Shown one piece after another: positions 17,735-26,041 of a stretch of 64,000 nt of DNA. Within the stretch, counting starts at the first letter, position 1, and each line of letters starts with the position of its first letter. The notes below the pieces were generated by a model. The model had not been told where the DNA came from, did not search any database, and was given only the letters and a program-made list of their open reading frames with translations. The translations under genes and the position numbers were made by a program. The DNA comes from Cellulomonas sp. Leaf395. Lineage in GTDB: Bacteria; Actinomycetota; Actinomycetes; Actinomycetales; Cellulomonadaceae. The stretch lies in NCBI RefSeq assembly GCF_001424125.1, contig NZ_LMQI01000004.1:572202-636201 (forward strand), written 5' to 3'.

Positions 17735-19249
17735 TTACGCCCGGATGCTTACCAGGTCCGCCACAGCACCGCGGACGGCGGACCGGAACGCGTCCGACCC
17801 GGCCAGGTCGTCACCGAACACCGCCCGCACGTCGAGCATCCGGTCGGCCAGCGAGTCGAGCGGCCCTGCGGCGGCGGCGGCGAGGGCGGGCGCCAACGGG
17901 TCGTCGAGGCCGATCTGCCGGCCGTCGACCTCCAGCTCGCCCTGCGAGGTCGCCCGCACGTAGGCGATCCAGGCGGCGACGGCCCCGGCGGCCGCGGTGG
18001 GGACAGATCCGCTGCTGAGCCGGTCGCGGACCGTGCCGAGCAGGCGCTGCGGAAGCTTCTGCGACCCGTCCATGGCGACCTGCACGGTGGTGTGCCCGGT
18101 GTTCGGGTTGGCGAACCGCGACAGGACGTCGTCGCGGTACTGCACGAGGTCCATGCCGTCCGGCGCCACGAGGGTGGGCAGGACGTCCTCGTCGACGAGC
18201 GCCCGGACAGTCGCCTCCAGGGCCGGGTCGGCGACGGCCTGCGCGATCGTCGCGTGCCCTCGCAGTGCCCCCAGGTAGGCCAGCGTCGAGTGGCTGGCGT
18301 TCAGGACCCGGAGCTTGGCGCGCTCGTACGGCGCGACATCCCCGGTCAGCGTGGCCCCGACGCGTTCCCACGCAGGCCGTGGGCCGGCGAACGTGTCCTG
18401 GATGACCCACTGCGTGAACGGTTCGCCGATCACCAGTCCCGCGTCGGTCAGGCCGAGGAGGGCCTGTGCCTCCGCGCGGTGTGCGTCGGTGGTGGCGGGG
18501 ACGATCCGGTCGACCATGGTCCCTGGGAAGCGCACCGAGGTCTCGACCCACTCGCGGAGCCGGTCGCCGTGCGGGACGGCGTCCAGGGTGGCGGCGACGA
18601 GCGCGGCCAGAACGGCTCCGTTGTCGGCGAGGTTGTCGCAGCAGACCACGGTGAGGTTCCCGGCGTCGTGCCTCGCGCGCAGGGCCAGTCCCCGCAGGAG
18701 CAGGCCGAGCGGTGAGCGGGCCGCCGTCTCGGCTGCACCGCCGCGCAGCTCCGACGCCAGGGCGGCGAGGTCGGCTGCCAGGTCGGGGTCGGCCAGATCC
18801 GGGCGGCCGTCGGCTGCCCGCCGGTACCCCTTCTCCGTCACGGTCAGGGTCACCACGTGGGTGGTGGGCGCAGCGATCGTGGCGAGGACCCGCGGAGTGT
18901 CGGTCCCGGGGAAGGCCACGTCGCGCAACGATCCGATGAGCCGCAGCGACGTCTCGGTGGTGCCCTTGGTCAGCACGCCGTAGAGGCCGTCCTGTGGCGC
19001 GAGCTGCTCCACGACGCGGGCGCTGCGCTGCGTGACGCCGAGGATTCCCCACCGGTTCTCGCCGGCCGCGGCCGCGGCGTCCTCAGTGAAGACGGCCTGG
19101 TGCGCCCGGTGGAACGCACCGAGCCCGAGGTGGACCAGGCCGACGCTCACGTCTGCGGGGTCCACGGCGGGTGGCTGCACCCCGGACGGCAGGGCGGTGC
19201 TGGGCAACGTCGCGCGCGAGAGCCGGGGCGCGCCGGCGGTGGCGGTCAT
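17735..19249 (-). CDS. uxuB: Mannitol dehydrogenase-family fructuronate reductase (D-mannonate oxidoreductase)
   Basis: A 504-residue polyol dehydrogenase: GLVHLGLGAFHRAHQA near residues 37-51 binds NAD, TVTEKGYRR is at 136-144, and KLRVLNASHS starting at Lys312 is the family signature with the catalytic lysine. Family members reduce fructuronate, tagaturonate or fructose. The pairing with a lacI gene divergent from uxaC, eda and kdgK points to fructuronate (and possibly tagaturonate) reduction to mannonate (altronate) rather than mannitol metabolism. The ATG overlaps the lacI stop (ATGA), so it is translated after the regulator. Confidence 0.85.
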   Translation of the reverse strand: MTATAGAPRLSRATLPSTALPSGVQPPAVDPADVSVGLVHLGLGAFHRAHQAVFTEDAAAAAGENRWGILGVTQRSARVVEQLAPQDGLYGVLTKGTTETSLRLIGSLRDVAFPGTDTPRVLATIAAPTTHVVTLTVTEKGYRRAADGRPDLADPDLAADLAALASELRGGAAETAARSPLGLLLRGLALRARHDAGNLTVVCCDNLADNGAVLAALVAATLDAVPHGDRLREWVETSVRFPGTMVDRIVPATTDAHRAEAQALLGLTDAGLVIGEPFTQWVIQDTFAGPRPAWERVGATLTGDVAPYERAKLRVLNASHSTLAYLGALRGHATIAQAVADPALEATVRALVDEDVLPTLVAPDGMDLVQYRDDVLSRFANPNTGHTTVQVAMDGSQKLPQRLLGTVRDRLSSGSVPTAAAGAVAAWIAYVRATSQGELEVDGRQIGLDDPLAPALAAAAAGPLDSLADRMLDVRAVFGDDLAGSDAFRSAVRGAVADLVSIRA

Positions 19250-20349
19250 CCGCCGGCCGCCGATGACTGCGCCGACGCCACGCCGGTGGAGGCGCGGACC
19301 ACCAGCTCGACGCCGATGAGGACCGAGGGCGGGCCGGCGTTCTCACGGTCGGACCCGAGCGCGGTCGCCGGCGCCGTGTGCCGCGCGCGTTCGGCCGACG
19401 TGAGCGCGGACTCCGTCGCCGTCGGGACGGAGCCGGCCTCGATGAGCAGGTCGACCGCCGCGCGGCCCAGCCGGGCCAGCGGCACGGTGACGGTGGTGAG
19501 GGTGGGCGAGACCAGGGTCGCCGCCGGGATGTCGTCGTACCCGACGACCGAGACGTCCTCGGGGACGCGCACGCCCCGGGCGCGCAGCCTGCTCAGGATG
19601 CCGAGCGCGAGCAGGTCGTTGTGCGCGAGGACCGCGGTGACACCGCTGGCGGCGACGAGGTCGCCGGCCGCCACGCCCCCGCCGAACAGGGGAGGAAAGT
19701 GTCCGAGGTCGACCACGTCGATGCTGCGCAGGCCGTGCGACGCATGCTCGAGACCGCGCCGTCGCTGGGCGTCGGACCACGAGCCGACCGGGCCCCCGGC
19801 GTAGCCGATCCGGCGGTGCCCGAGCGCGTACAGGTGGGTCACGGCCTGGCGGATGCCGTCGGCGTTGTCGATGACGACGGACGGCAGCCCGGCGTGCAGC
19901 CGGTTGACGAGAAGCAGCGGGACGTCGTCGTCGAGCACGTCCCGGCCGAGCCGGTCGAGCTCGACGTCGGTCATCCGCGGCGAGCACAGGATCACGCCGT
20001 CGACCTGGGCGCCGAGGTGCCCGACGAGCTCGCTCTCGAGGCGGGGGTCCTCCTCGGCGTCCGCCACGAGCAGGGCGAAGCCGAGGGCGCGGGCGCGTGC
20101 CTGGACACCCTTGGCGACAGCGGCGAAGAACGGGTTCTCCAGGTCCGGGACGACGAGGCAGAGGTTCCCTGTGCGGCCGGTGATCAGCTCCCGCGCGGCC
20201 CGGTTGGGCCGGTAGCCGAGCTCGCGGGCGACCTGCTGGACGTGCTCGCGGCGGGCGGGGGCGACGAGATCAGGGGCGCTGAGCGCGCGAGAGGCCGTCG
20301 CCGGCGAGACACCTGCGGCTCGCGCGACATCGCGCAACGTGACCACCAC
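19246..20349 (-). CDS. LacI-family regulator of the hexuronate genes
   Basis: A 367-residue LacI/GalR protein beginning at GTG 20349, which follows AAGGAGGGA; upstream in-frame codons are non-coding in character. The helix-turn-helix is LRDVARAAGVSPATASRALS at residues 4-23 and the hinge and effector domain follow (LCLVVPDLENPFFAAVAKG, VVGYDDIPAATLVSP). It is divergent from uxaC and co-transcribed with uxuB, so it most likely responds to a hexuronate or its early intermediates. A run of about 40 residues between the last core strand and the C-terminal VELVVRAST is longer than usual. TGAATGCG-type operators lie in the divergent gap. Confidence 0.9.
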   Translation of the reverse strand: MVVTLRDVARAAGVSPATASRALSAPDLVAPARREHVQQVARELGYRPNRAARELITGRTGNLCLVVPDLENPFFAAVAKGVQARARALGFALLVADAEEDPRLESELVGHLGAQVDGVILCSPRMTDVELDRLGRDVLDDDVPLLLVNRLHAGLPSVVIDNADGIRQAVTHLYALGHRRIGYAGGPVGSWSDAQRRRGLEHASHGLRSIDVVDLGHFPPLFGGGVAAGDLVAASGVTAVLAHNDLLALGILSRLRARGVRVPEDVSVVGYDDIPAATLVSPTLTTVTVPLARLGRAAVDLLIEAGSVPTATESALTSAERARHTAPATALGSDRENAGPPSVLIGVELVVRASTGVASAQSSAAGG

Positions 20350-20379
20350 AGTCCCTCCTTGTCTCGACCGCTCGATGAA

Positions 20380-20393
20380 TGAATGCGATTTCA
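20380..20393. promoter_or_regulatory. LacI-type operator TGAATGCGATTTCA
   Basis: A near-palindrome (TGAA/TTCA arms) 31 bp upstream of the lacI start in the lacI-uxaC divergent region. The second copy is at 20489-20502. Confidence 0.6.
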
Positions 20394-20488
20394 GCACGTT
20401 CCGTCCGGAGGTGGCAAGTGGCGTACCGACATGCGGGATGCCACGACGTCGGGGCTTGTGGTCGACGCGTTCACCTGGTTGGCTTCGA

Positions 20489-20502
20489 TGAATGCGTTTG
20501 CA
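20489..20502. promoter_or_regulatory. LacI-type operator TGAATGCGTTTGCA before uxaC
   Basis: It shares TGAATGCG with the site 109 bp to the left and lies 58 bp before the uxaC start. The right arm is degenerate (TGCA instead of TTCA). Confidence 0.5.
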
Positions 20503-20559
20503 TCCCGCGTCATCGAGGACCTCTCGGCGGCGAATGACGGCTGGCCCGAGGAGTATTCG

Positions 20560-22044
20560 ATGGTGAGCGAGACCGGGTGGTCCCTGCACCCCGACCGGGC
20601 GTTGCCCAGCGACCCTGTCGTGCGCCCGATCGCCCGGGAGATCCTCACCGCGACCGCGACCCTGCCGATCGTCTCCATGCATGGCCACGTCGACGCGGGC
20701 CTGCTGGCTCGCGACGAGCCGTTCCCGGACCCGGCGTCGCTGCTGGTCACGCCCGACCACTACCTGGTGCGCATGCTGGTGTCGCAGGGCGTGCCCCACG
20801 ACGCCCTCGGGGTGCCGCGCCGGGACCGACCCGGCGCGGTCGCCGACCCGCGGGAGGTCTGGCGGACCTTCGCGACGCACTGGCCGCTGTTCCGGGGGAC
20901 GCCGACGCGCTACTGGCTGGAGCACGTCTTCGTCGAGGTGTTCGGGCTCGACGAGCGCCCCTCGGCCGACTCCGCCGACCGCCTCTTCGACCTCCTCTCC
21001 GAGCGGCTGGAGAAGCCGGAGTTCCGGCCCCTGGCCCTCTTCGACGAGTTCGGCATCGAGATCCTGGCGACCACCGACGCGGCGACCGCGACGCTGTCGG
21101 ACCACGCCGACCTGGCGGAGCGCGGCTGGGGCGACCGGATCGTGCCGACCTTTCGGCCGGACGCCCTGCTGCACGTCGACCGCCCCGGCTGGCAGGCGGA
21201 CGTCGCGCTGCTCGAGGCGCGGTCGGGCGTCGCGATCAGCGGGTATCGCGACCTCGTGCGCGCGCTCGAGGAACGGCGTCGCGCGTTCGTCGCCGCCGGT
21301 GCGCGCGCCACGGACCACGGGCACCTGTCCGCGGACACGACCCCGCTGAACGAGGCCGAGGCCGAGCGGATCGTGTCGGCGGCGCTGCGCGGTGACGTCT
21401 CCGCGGCGGACGCGCAGGCGTTCTCGGGTCACATGCTGTTCGAGATGGCACGCATGTCGGCCGAGGACGGCCTCGTGATGCAGCTCCACCCGGGCGTCCT
21501 GCGCGACCACGACCGGGCGGTCGCAGACCTGCGCGGTCCTGACGTCGGCTACGACATCCCCGTGACGACCGAGTACGTGCGCGCCCTGCGCCCCGTGCTG
21601 GAGGCGTTCGGCCACCATCCCGGTCTGCGGCTGGTCCTGTTCACGGTGGACGAGGACACCTTCAGCCGCGAGCTGGCGCCGATCGCGGGCGTGTACCCCG
21701 CGGTGCGGCTGGGCGCGCCGTGGTGGTTCCTCGACACCCCCGACGGCATGCGGCGCTTCCGTGAGGCGGTGACCGACTCCGCGGGGTTCGCCAACACCAC
21801 GGGGTTCGTCGACGACACCCGCGCGTTCTGCTCGATCCCCGCGCGCCACGACCTGGCCCGGCGCATCGACGCCGGCTTCCTTGCCCGGCTCGTCGCGGAG
21901 CACCGGCTCGAGGTCGACGAAGCGATCGAGACCGCGGTCGACCTCGCCTACCGGATCCCGCGTCAGGCGTATGCTCCACCACACACGGCAAACGCTTTCC
22001 CGCGACCGAGCGGGTATGAGCACGGTGCGAAGGAGCACAAGTGA
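20560..22044 (+). CDS. uxaC: Glucuronate/galacturonate isomerase
   Basis: A 494-residue uronate isomerase (amidohydrolase superfamily, UxaC) converting D-glucuronate to D-fructuronate and D-galacturonate to D-tagaturonate. The metal-binding His-x-His is MHGHVD at residues 40-45; other family blocks are TPDHYLVRML, RPDALLHV, MQLHPG and LGAPWWFLDTPDG. The ATG at 20560 was chosen because earlier codons cross the operators and do not match the family; GAGGA precedes it. The conserved end of the family is near LAYRIPRQAY; here about 22 further residues follow, encoded by a stretch containing an operator-like palindrome. The stop overlaps the eda GTG start (GTGA). Confidence 0.92.
   Translation: MVSETGWSLHPDRALPSDPVVRPIAREILTATATLPIVSMHGHVDAGLLARDEPFPDPASLLVTPDHYLVRMLVSQGVPHDALGVPRRDRPGAVADPREVWRTFATHWPLFRGTPTRYWLEHVFVEVFGLDERPSADSADRLFDLLSERLEKPEFRPLALFDEFGIEILATTDAATATLSDHADLAERGWGDRIVPTFRPDALLHVDRPGWQADVALLEARSGVAISGYRDLVRALEERRRAFVAAGARATDHGHLSADTTPLNEAEAERIVSAALRGDVSAADAQAFSGHMLFEMARMSAEDGLVMQLHPGVLRDHDRAVADLRGPDVGYDIPVTTEYVRALRPVLEAFGHHPGLRLVLFTVDEDTFSRELAPIAGVYPAVRLGAPWWFLDTPDGMRRFREAVTDSAGFANTTGFVDDTRAFCSIPARHDLARRIDAGFLARLVAEHRLEVDEAIETAVDLAYRIPRQAYAPPHTANAFPRPSGYEHGAKEHK
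21987..22000. promoter_or_regulatory. Operator-like site inside the 3' end of uxaC, before eda
   Basis: GGCAAACGCTTTCC matches the sites in the rha promoter (GGCAAACGCTTACT) and before the Gfo/Idh gene in 12 of 14 or fewer positions. It lies 41 bp before the eda start, inside the unusual C-terminal extension of uxaC. Confidence 0.5.
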
Positions 22045-22670
22045 GCGACATCCTGGAGCGCCTGGCGGCGCACCGACTGGTCCCCGTCGTCGTGATCGAC
22101 GACGCCTCCCACGCCGACGCGCTGGCGCAAGCCCTCGTCGACGGTGGGCTCCCGGTCGCAGAGGTCACGTTCCGCACGGCAGCGGCGGCTGACGCGATCC
22201 GCGCCATCGCCGCGCGCGGCGACGTCCTCGTCGGTGCGGGCACCGTGCTCACCCCTGCGCAGGTCGACGACGCGGTGGCCGCCGGTGCGTCCTACGTCGT
22301 CTCGCCGGGCACCAGCCGCGCCGTTGTCGAGCGCTGCCAGGAGCACGGCATCCTCGCCCTGCCCGGCGCGGTCACGGCCACCGAGGTGCAGGCGGCGCTC
22401 GAGCTGGGCCTGACCACCGTGAAGTTCTTCCCCGCCGGTACCTCCGGCGGCGCCAAGGCGGTCGCCGCCCTCGCCGCGCCCTTCGGGGACGTCGGGTTCG
22501 TGCCCACCGGTGGCATCGGACCCAGCAACCTGGCCGAGTACCTGGCGCTGCCCTCCGTCCGGGCCGTCGGCGGCTCCTGGATGGTTCCCCGCGACCTGAT
22601 CCGTGCCGGTGACCTCGACGCCGTCCGGGACCTCACGGCCGAAGCCGTCAGTCTCGTCGCCCACCCCTGA
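22041..22670 (+). CDS. eda: KDPG/KHG aldolase
   Basis: A 209-residue class I aldolase that splits 2-keto-3-deoxy-6-phosphogluconate into pyruvate and glyceraldehyde-3-phosphate. The Schiff-base lysine is Lys128 in TTVKFFPAG, the general acid/base Glu41 and Arg45 are in AEVTFRT, and VGAGTVLTP and PTGGIGPSNL are family blocks. It starts at GTG 22041, overlapping the uxaC stop, and is followed by kdgK 27 bp later. It is the last step of the hexuronate pathway present in this region. Confidence 0.93.
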   Translation: MSDILERLAAHRLVPVVVIDDASHADALAQALVDGGLPVAEVTFRTAAAADAIRAIAARGDVLVGAGTVLTPAQVDDAVAAGASYVVSPGTSRAVVERCQEHGILALPGAVTATEVQAALELGLTTVKFFPAGTSGGAKAVAALAAPFGDVGFVPTGGIGPSNLAEYLALPSVRAVGGSWMVPRDLIRAGDLDAVRDLTAEAVSLVAHP

Positions 22671-22697
22671 CCTCTCGATCCCGAAGGAACGCCGCTC

Positions 22698-23801
22698 ATG
22701 TCCGACCTGGTCATCCGCCCCGCGGGCGAGACGCGCTACGACGCCGTCTCCCTCGGCGAGGTCATGCTCCGTCTCGATCCCGGCGAGGGTCGTATCCGCA
22801 CCGCCCGCTCGTTCCGCGCGTGGGAGGGCGGCGGCGAGTACAACGTGTCCCGTGGCCTGCGGCGCGCGTTCGGGCTGCGCACCGCGATCGTCACCGCGCT
22901 CGCGGACAACGAGGTCGGGCGCCTGGTTGAGGACCTCATCCTCACCGGCGGCCTGGACACGTCCTTCGTCCAGTGGGTGCTCTACGACGGCATCGGGCGC
23001 CAGGTCCGCAACGGCCTGAACTTCACCGAGCGCGGCTTCGGCGTCCGTGGAGCCGTCGGGGTGAGCGACCGTGGCCACACCGCCGCGGCGCAGCTGGCGC
23101 CCGGTGACGTCGACTGGGAGCACCTGTTCGGCGAGCTCGGGGTGCGGTGGTTCCACACGGGCGGCATCTTCGCGGCGCTGTCGGACAGTGCCGCCGAGAC
23201 CGTGATCGAGGCCGTGACGGTCGCGCGCAAGCACGGAACGATCGTCAGCTACGACCTCAACTACCGGCCGAGCCTCTGGAAGGCGGTCGGCGGTCAGGCG
23301 CGCGCGCAGGAGGTCAACCGGGCGATCGCGCCGCACATCGACGTGATGATCGGCAACGAGGAGGACTTCACCGCCTCGCTCGGGTTCGAGGTGGAAGGGG
23401 TCGACGAGAACCTGTCCGCCCTGGAGCTGTCGTCGTTCGCCGCCATGATCGACCGCGTGGCCGAGGCGTACCCGAACTTCCAGGTCATCGCCACGACGCT
23501 GCGCACGGTGCACTCCGCGACGGTCAACGACTGGGGCGCCATCGCCTGGTCGAGGGGCACCGGGCTGGTCAGCGCCACGCACCGGGAGCGCCTGGAGATC
23601 CTCGACCGCGTCGGCGGTGGCGACTCGTTCGCGTCTGGTCTTGCCTACGGGCTGCTCGCCGGTGAGGACCTGCAGACCGCGGTCGAGTACGGCGCCGCGC
23701 ACGGCGCCCTGGCGATGACCACACCCGGCGACACGACCATGGTCAGCAAGGCCGAGGTGCTCAAGCTGGCCGGCGGCGGCGGAGCGCGCGTCGACCGCTG
23801 A
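22698..23801 (+). CDS. kdgK: 2-keto-3-deoxygluconate kinase (PfkB family)
   Basis: A 367-residue PfkB/ribokinase-family sugar kinase. GEVMLRLDPGEG opens the protein, GGGEYNVSRGL is the substrate-binding turn, SYDLNYRPSLW lies mid-protein, and GGGDSFASGLAYGLL contains the catalytic Asp309. It would phosphorylate 2-keto-3-deoxygluconate to KDPG. It sits directly after eda with a GAAGGAA ribosome site. Family members also use other keto-acid sugars; the uxaC-eda context supports KDG. Confidence 0.9.
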   Translation: MSDLVIRPAGETRYDAVSLGEVMLRLDPGEGRIRTARSFRAWEGGGEYNVSRGLRRAFGLRTAIVTALADNEVGRLVEDLILTGGLDTSFVQWVLYDGIGRQVRNGLNFTERGFGVRGAVGVSDRGHTAAAQLAPGDVDWEHLFGELGVRWFHTGGIFAALSDSAAETVIEAVTVARKHGTIVSYDLNYRPSLWKAVGGQARAQEVNRAIAPHIDVMIGNEEDFTASLGFEVEGVDENLSALELSSFAAMIDRVAEAYPNFQVIATTLRTVHSATVNDWGAIAWSRGTGLVSATHRERLEILDRVGGGDSFASGLAYGLLAGEDLQTAVEYGAAHGALAMTTPGDTTMVSKAEVLKLAGGGGARVDR

Positions 23802-23912
23802 CCACCGACCACCCGGCCGCCGAGTGCCCCGAGTGCTGGGCCGCGGACGGACCAGCGATCGCCGGGCGCGCGGTCCACGCGCCGCCGTGGACCGTGCACC
23901 GATCGGGTCCGC

Positions 23913-23979
23913 ACCGACGTCGACCGCGCGCTGAGGTGGACTCACGGACCGACGTCGACCGACGCACCGATGTGGACCG
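23913..23979. repeat. Three short direct repeats ACCGACGTCGACCG in the kdgK downstream gap
   Basis: Copies at 23913-23926 and 23948-23961 are identical; the copy at 23966-23979 (ACCGATGTGGACCG) differs at two bases. Each has a palindromic centre. They lie between kdgK and the small zinc-ribbon gene; no function can be assigned. Confidence 0.5.
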
Positions 23980-24054
23980 ACAGGCGCACCCCCACGCCTC
24001 CGTGGTGCACTTGGGCCAGCATCCGCACCCTCAGCACGACCCCCGGAGGTACCC

Positions 24055-24291
24055 GTGACCAAGTCGAGCCTGCCGTCCGCAATGCCTGGAGCGTCACTCG
24101 AGCTCGACGCCCAGGGGCAGCTGCTCTGCCCGAAGTGCGGGGCGTCGACGGTCGACGTCGCGGGGATCGATCAGGTGAGCGGCATGCCGTGGGTGAACCA
24201 CGTCCTCGTGTGCAGCAAGTGCGGCGTCACGTCGCGGCTCGCCCTGGTGGGCGCGTTCGGCCGCACGGTGCTGCGCTGGCTCGACGACTGA
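24055..24291 (+). CDS. Small zinc-ribbon protein of unknown function
   Basis: A 78-residue protein from a GTG start preceded by GGAGG. Two Cys pairs, CPKCG at about residues 25-29 and CSKCG at about 53-57, are spaced as in a zinc ribbon; otherwise no known domain is visible. The stretch between the pairs contains MPWVNHVLV. It stands alone, 253 bp after kdgK and convergent with the altronate-dehydratase-type gene. The ribosome site and paired cysteines argue for a real gene; its role is unknown. Confidence 0.6.
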   Translation: MTKSSLPSAMPGASLELDAQGQLLCPKCGASTVDVAGIDQVSGMPWVNHVLVCSKCGVTSRLALVGAFGRTVLRWLDD

Positions 24292-24421
24292 GCTGACACC
24301 GGCACCCGATCCGGACACCACGACCCGACCCGCGCGTCGGTGGAGTCAGAGCTCGTATCGCTGGACCCGCGCTGCAGGTCGGTCACGACCCGTGGAAGGT
24401 CAGCAGGTCGATCGAGACGCG

Positions 24422-25951
24422 TCAGGTGACCGCGCCGAGCTGCCACGGCACGAACTCGTCGGACCCCAGGTCGAGCTCTTCGGAGACGGTCTGCCGGCCG
24501 GACGCGACGGCGATGATCAGCTCGAACAGCTCGTCGCCGACGGACGCCACGGTCGCGGTGCCGTCGACGATGCGTCCGGCGTTGAGGTCCATGTCCTCGG
24601 TCATCCGCAGGTAGGTGGCGGTGTTCGTCGCGACCTTGATGGACGGTGTCGGCTTGCAGCCGAGGACGGAGCCGCGACCGGTGGTGAACACGACGACGGT
24701 GGCGCCGCCGGCGACGAGGCCGGTGACGGAGACGGGGTCGTACCCGGGGGTGTCCATGAAGGTGAAGCCGCGGGCGGTGACGGGTTCGGCGTACTCGTAG
24801 ACCTCGACCAGCTCCGCGGTGCCGCCCTTGGCGACGGCGCCGAGCGACTTCTCGAGGATGGTCGTCAGCCCGCCGGCCTTGTTGCCGGGGGACGGGTTGT
24901 TGTCCATGGTGCCGCCGCCGGCCGCGGTGTAGCCCTTCCACCAGTCGAGCCGGTCGAGCAGCTTCTGCCCGACGTCGCGGGAGACGGCGCGGCGCAGGAG
25001 GAGGTGCTCGGCGCCGAACACCTCGGGCGTCTCGGCGAGGATCGAGGTGCCACCGCGGGCGACGAGCTGGTCGGACGCGTGCCCGAGTGCGGGGTTGGCG
25101 GTGATGCCGGAGTACCCGTCGGACCCGCCGCAGTTGAGGCCGAGCACCAGCTCGGAGACGGGTGCAGGGGTGCGGCGCAGGGAGTCGATCGCAGGGAGCA
25201 TCTTCTCGATGGCCTCGACCCCGGCGCGCACGGTGCGACGGATGCCGCCGGTCTCCTGGATGACAAGGGTGGTCACGGGCTTGTCGGGGGGAAGGTCGAG
25301 GCCGTCGAGCAGCGACTCGGCGGGGATCATCTCGCAGCCGAGGCCGAGGACGAGCAGACCGGCGATGTTGGGGTGGTCGGCGTAGCCGCGCAGGGTGCGC
25401 CGCGTGATCTGGGCGCCCTCGCTGGTGGGCACGAGGCCGCAGCCGGTGTCGTGGGTGAGGGCGACGACGCCGTCGACGTGCGGGTAGGCGTCGAGGACGC
25501 GGCCGCGGAACTGGTCGGCGATGAGCCGGGCGGTCGACGCGGAGCAGTTCACGGAGGTGACGATGCCGACGTAGTTGCGGGTGCCCCAGCGACCGTCGCT
25601 GCGGGAGTACCCGTCGAAGGTCCGGACCGGTCCGTCGGGTGTCGGCAGGGTGACGCGGGCGGTGCCGAACTCGTAGGCGCGCTCGTCGTCGTCCATGCCC
25701 AGGTTGTGCGAGTGCACGTGGTCACCGACGGCGATGTCCCGGGTGGCGCGGCCGATCGACTGCCCGTACTTGTGCACGGGCTGACCGGAGGCGACCGGGC
25801 GGACCGCGAGCTTGTGGCCGCGCGGCACGCTCTGGGTGACCACCAGCGAGTCGAGGACGGTGCCGGACTGCAGATCCCGGGTGGCTACGCCGACGTCGTC
25901 GTCGGGGCGCAGGACCAGGACACAGTCGGCCAGGCTGAGCGTCGTCGTCAC
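24422..25951 (-). CDS. uxaA: UxaA/GarD-family dehydratase (probable altronate dehydratase)
   Basis: A 509-residue protein: an N-terminal SAF-like domain (residues 1 to about 90, ending in HVHSHNLG) and a C-terminal dehydratase domain with SDGRWGTRNYVGIV, HDTGCGL, GLGCEM, LGLNCGGSDGYSGITANP and MDNNPSPGNKAGGLTTI, as in altronate and galactarate dehydratases. It would convert D-altronate to 2-keto-3-deoxygluconate, completing the galacturonate branch. The GTG start at 25951 precedes VTTTLSLADCVLVL; no ribosome site is obvious. Divergent from a lacI gene, with operator-like sites in the 90-bp gap. Galactarate or an aldonate could also be the substrate. Confidence 0.85.
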   Translation of the reverse strand: MTTTLSLADCVLVLRPDDDVGVATRDLQSGTVLDSLVVTQSVPRGHKLAVRPVASGQPVHKYGQSIGRATRDIAVGDHVHSHNLGMDDDERAYEFGTARVTLPTPDGPVRTFDGYSRSDGRWGTRNYVGIVTSVNCSASTARLIADQFRGRVLDAYPHVDGVVALTHDTGCGLVPTSEGAQITRRTLRGYADHPNIAGLLVLGLGCEMIPAESLLDGLDLPPDKPVTTLVIQETGGIRRTVRAGVEAIEKMLPAIDSLRRTPAPVSELVLGLNCGGSDGYSGITANPALGHASDQLVARGGTSILAETPEVFGAEHLLLRRAVSRDVGQKLLDRLDWWKGYTAAGGGTMDNNPSPGNKAGGLTTILEKSLGAVAKGGTAELVEVYEYAEPVTARGFTFMDTPGYDPVSVTGLVAGGATVVVFTTGRGSVLGCKPTPSIKVATNTATYLRMTEDMDLNAGRIVDGTATVASVGDELFELIIAVASGRQTVSEELDLGSDEFVPWQLGAVT

Positions 25952-25958
25952 GGCGTCA

Positions 25959-25972
25959 GGATATCGCTTTCC
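25959..25972. promoter_or_regulatory. Possible LacI operator GGATATCGCTTTCC
   Basis: It shares the CGCTTTCC half with the uxaC-internal site and lies 8 bp before the dehydratase start. Symmetry is only partial. Confidence 0.4.
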
Positions 25973-26018
25973 CGACGTTTGCACCGGCGTGCCCACCAAG
26001 AACGTCCCTCAGACCACA

Positions 26019-26032
26019 GGCAAGCGCCTACC
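26019..26032. promoter_or_regulatory. Possible LacI operator GGCAAGCGCCTACC
   Basis: It resembles GGCAAGCGCTTACC (minus-strand form of 2428-2441) with one change and lies 10 bp before the lacI start, overlapping its ribosome site region. Confidence 0.5.
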
Positions 26033-26041
26033 CTCCTGAGC

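Noticed and set aside
17735..19249. Mannitol 2-dehydrogenase as the function of the polyol dehydrogenase gene
   Set aside because: The fold allows it, but co-transcription with the uxaC-linked lacI favours fructuronate reductase.
20350..22038. Extension of the hexuronate lacI frame upstream to give a 930-residue protein
   Set aside because: The extra sequence is antisense to uxaC; GTG 20349 follows a strong ribosome site and starts right at the helix-turn-helix.
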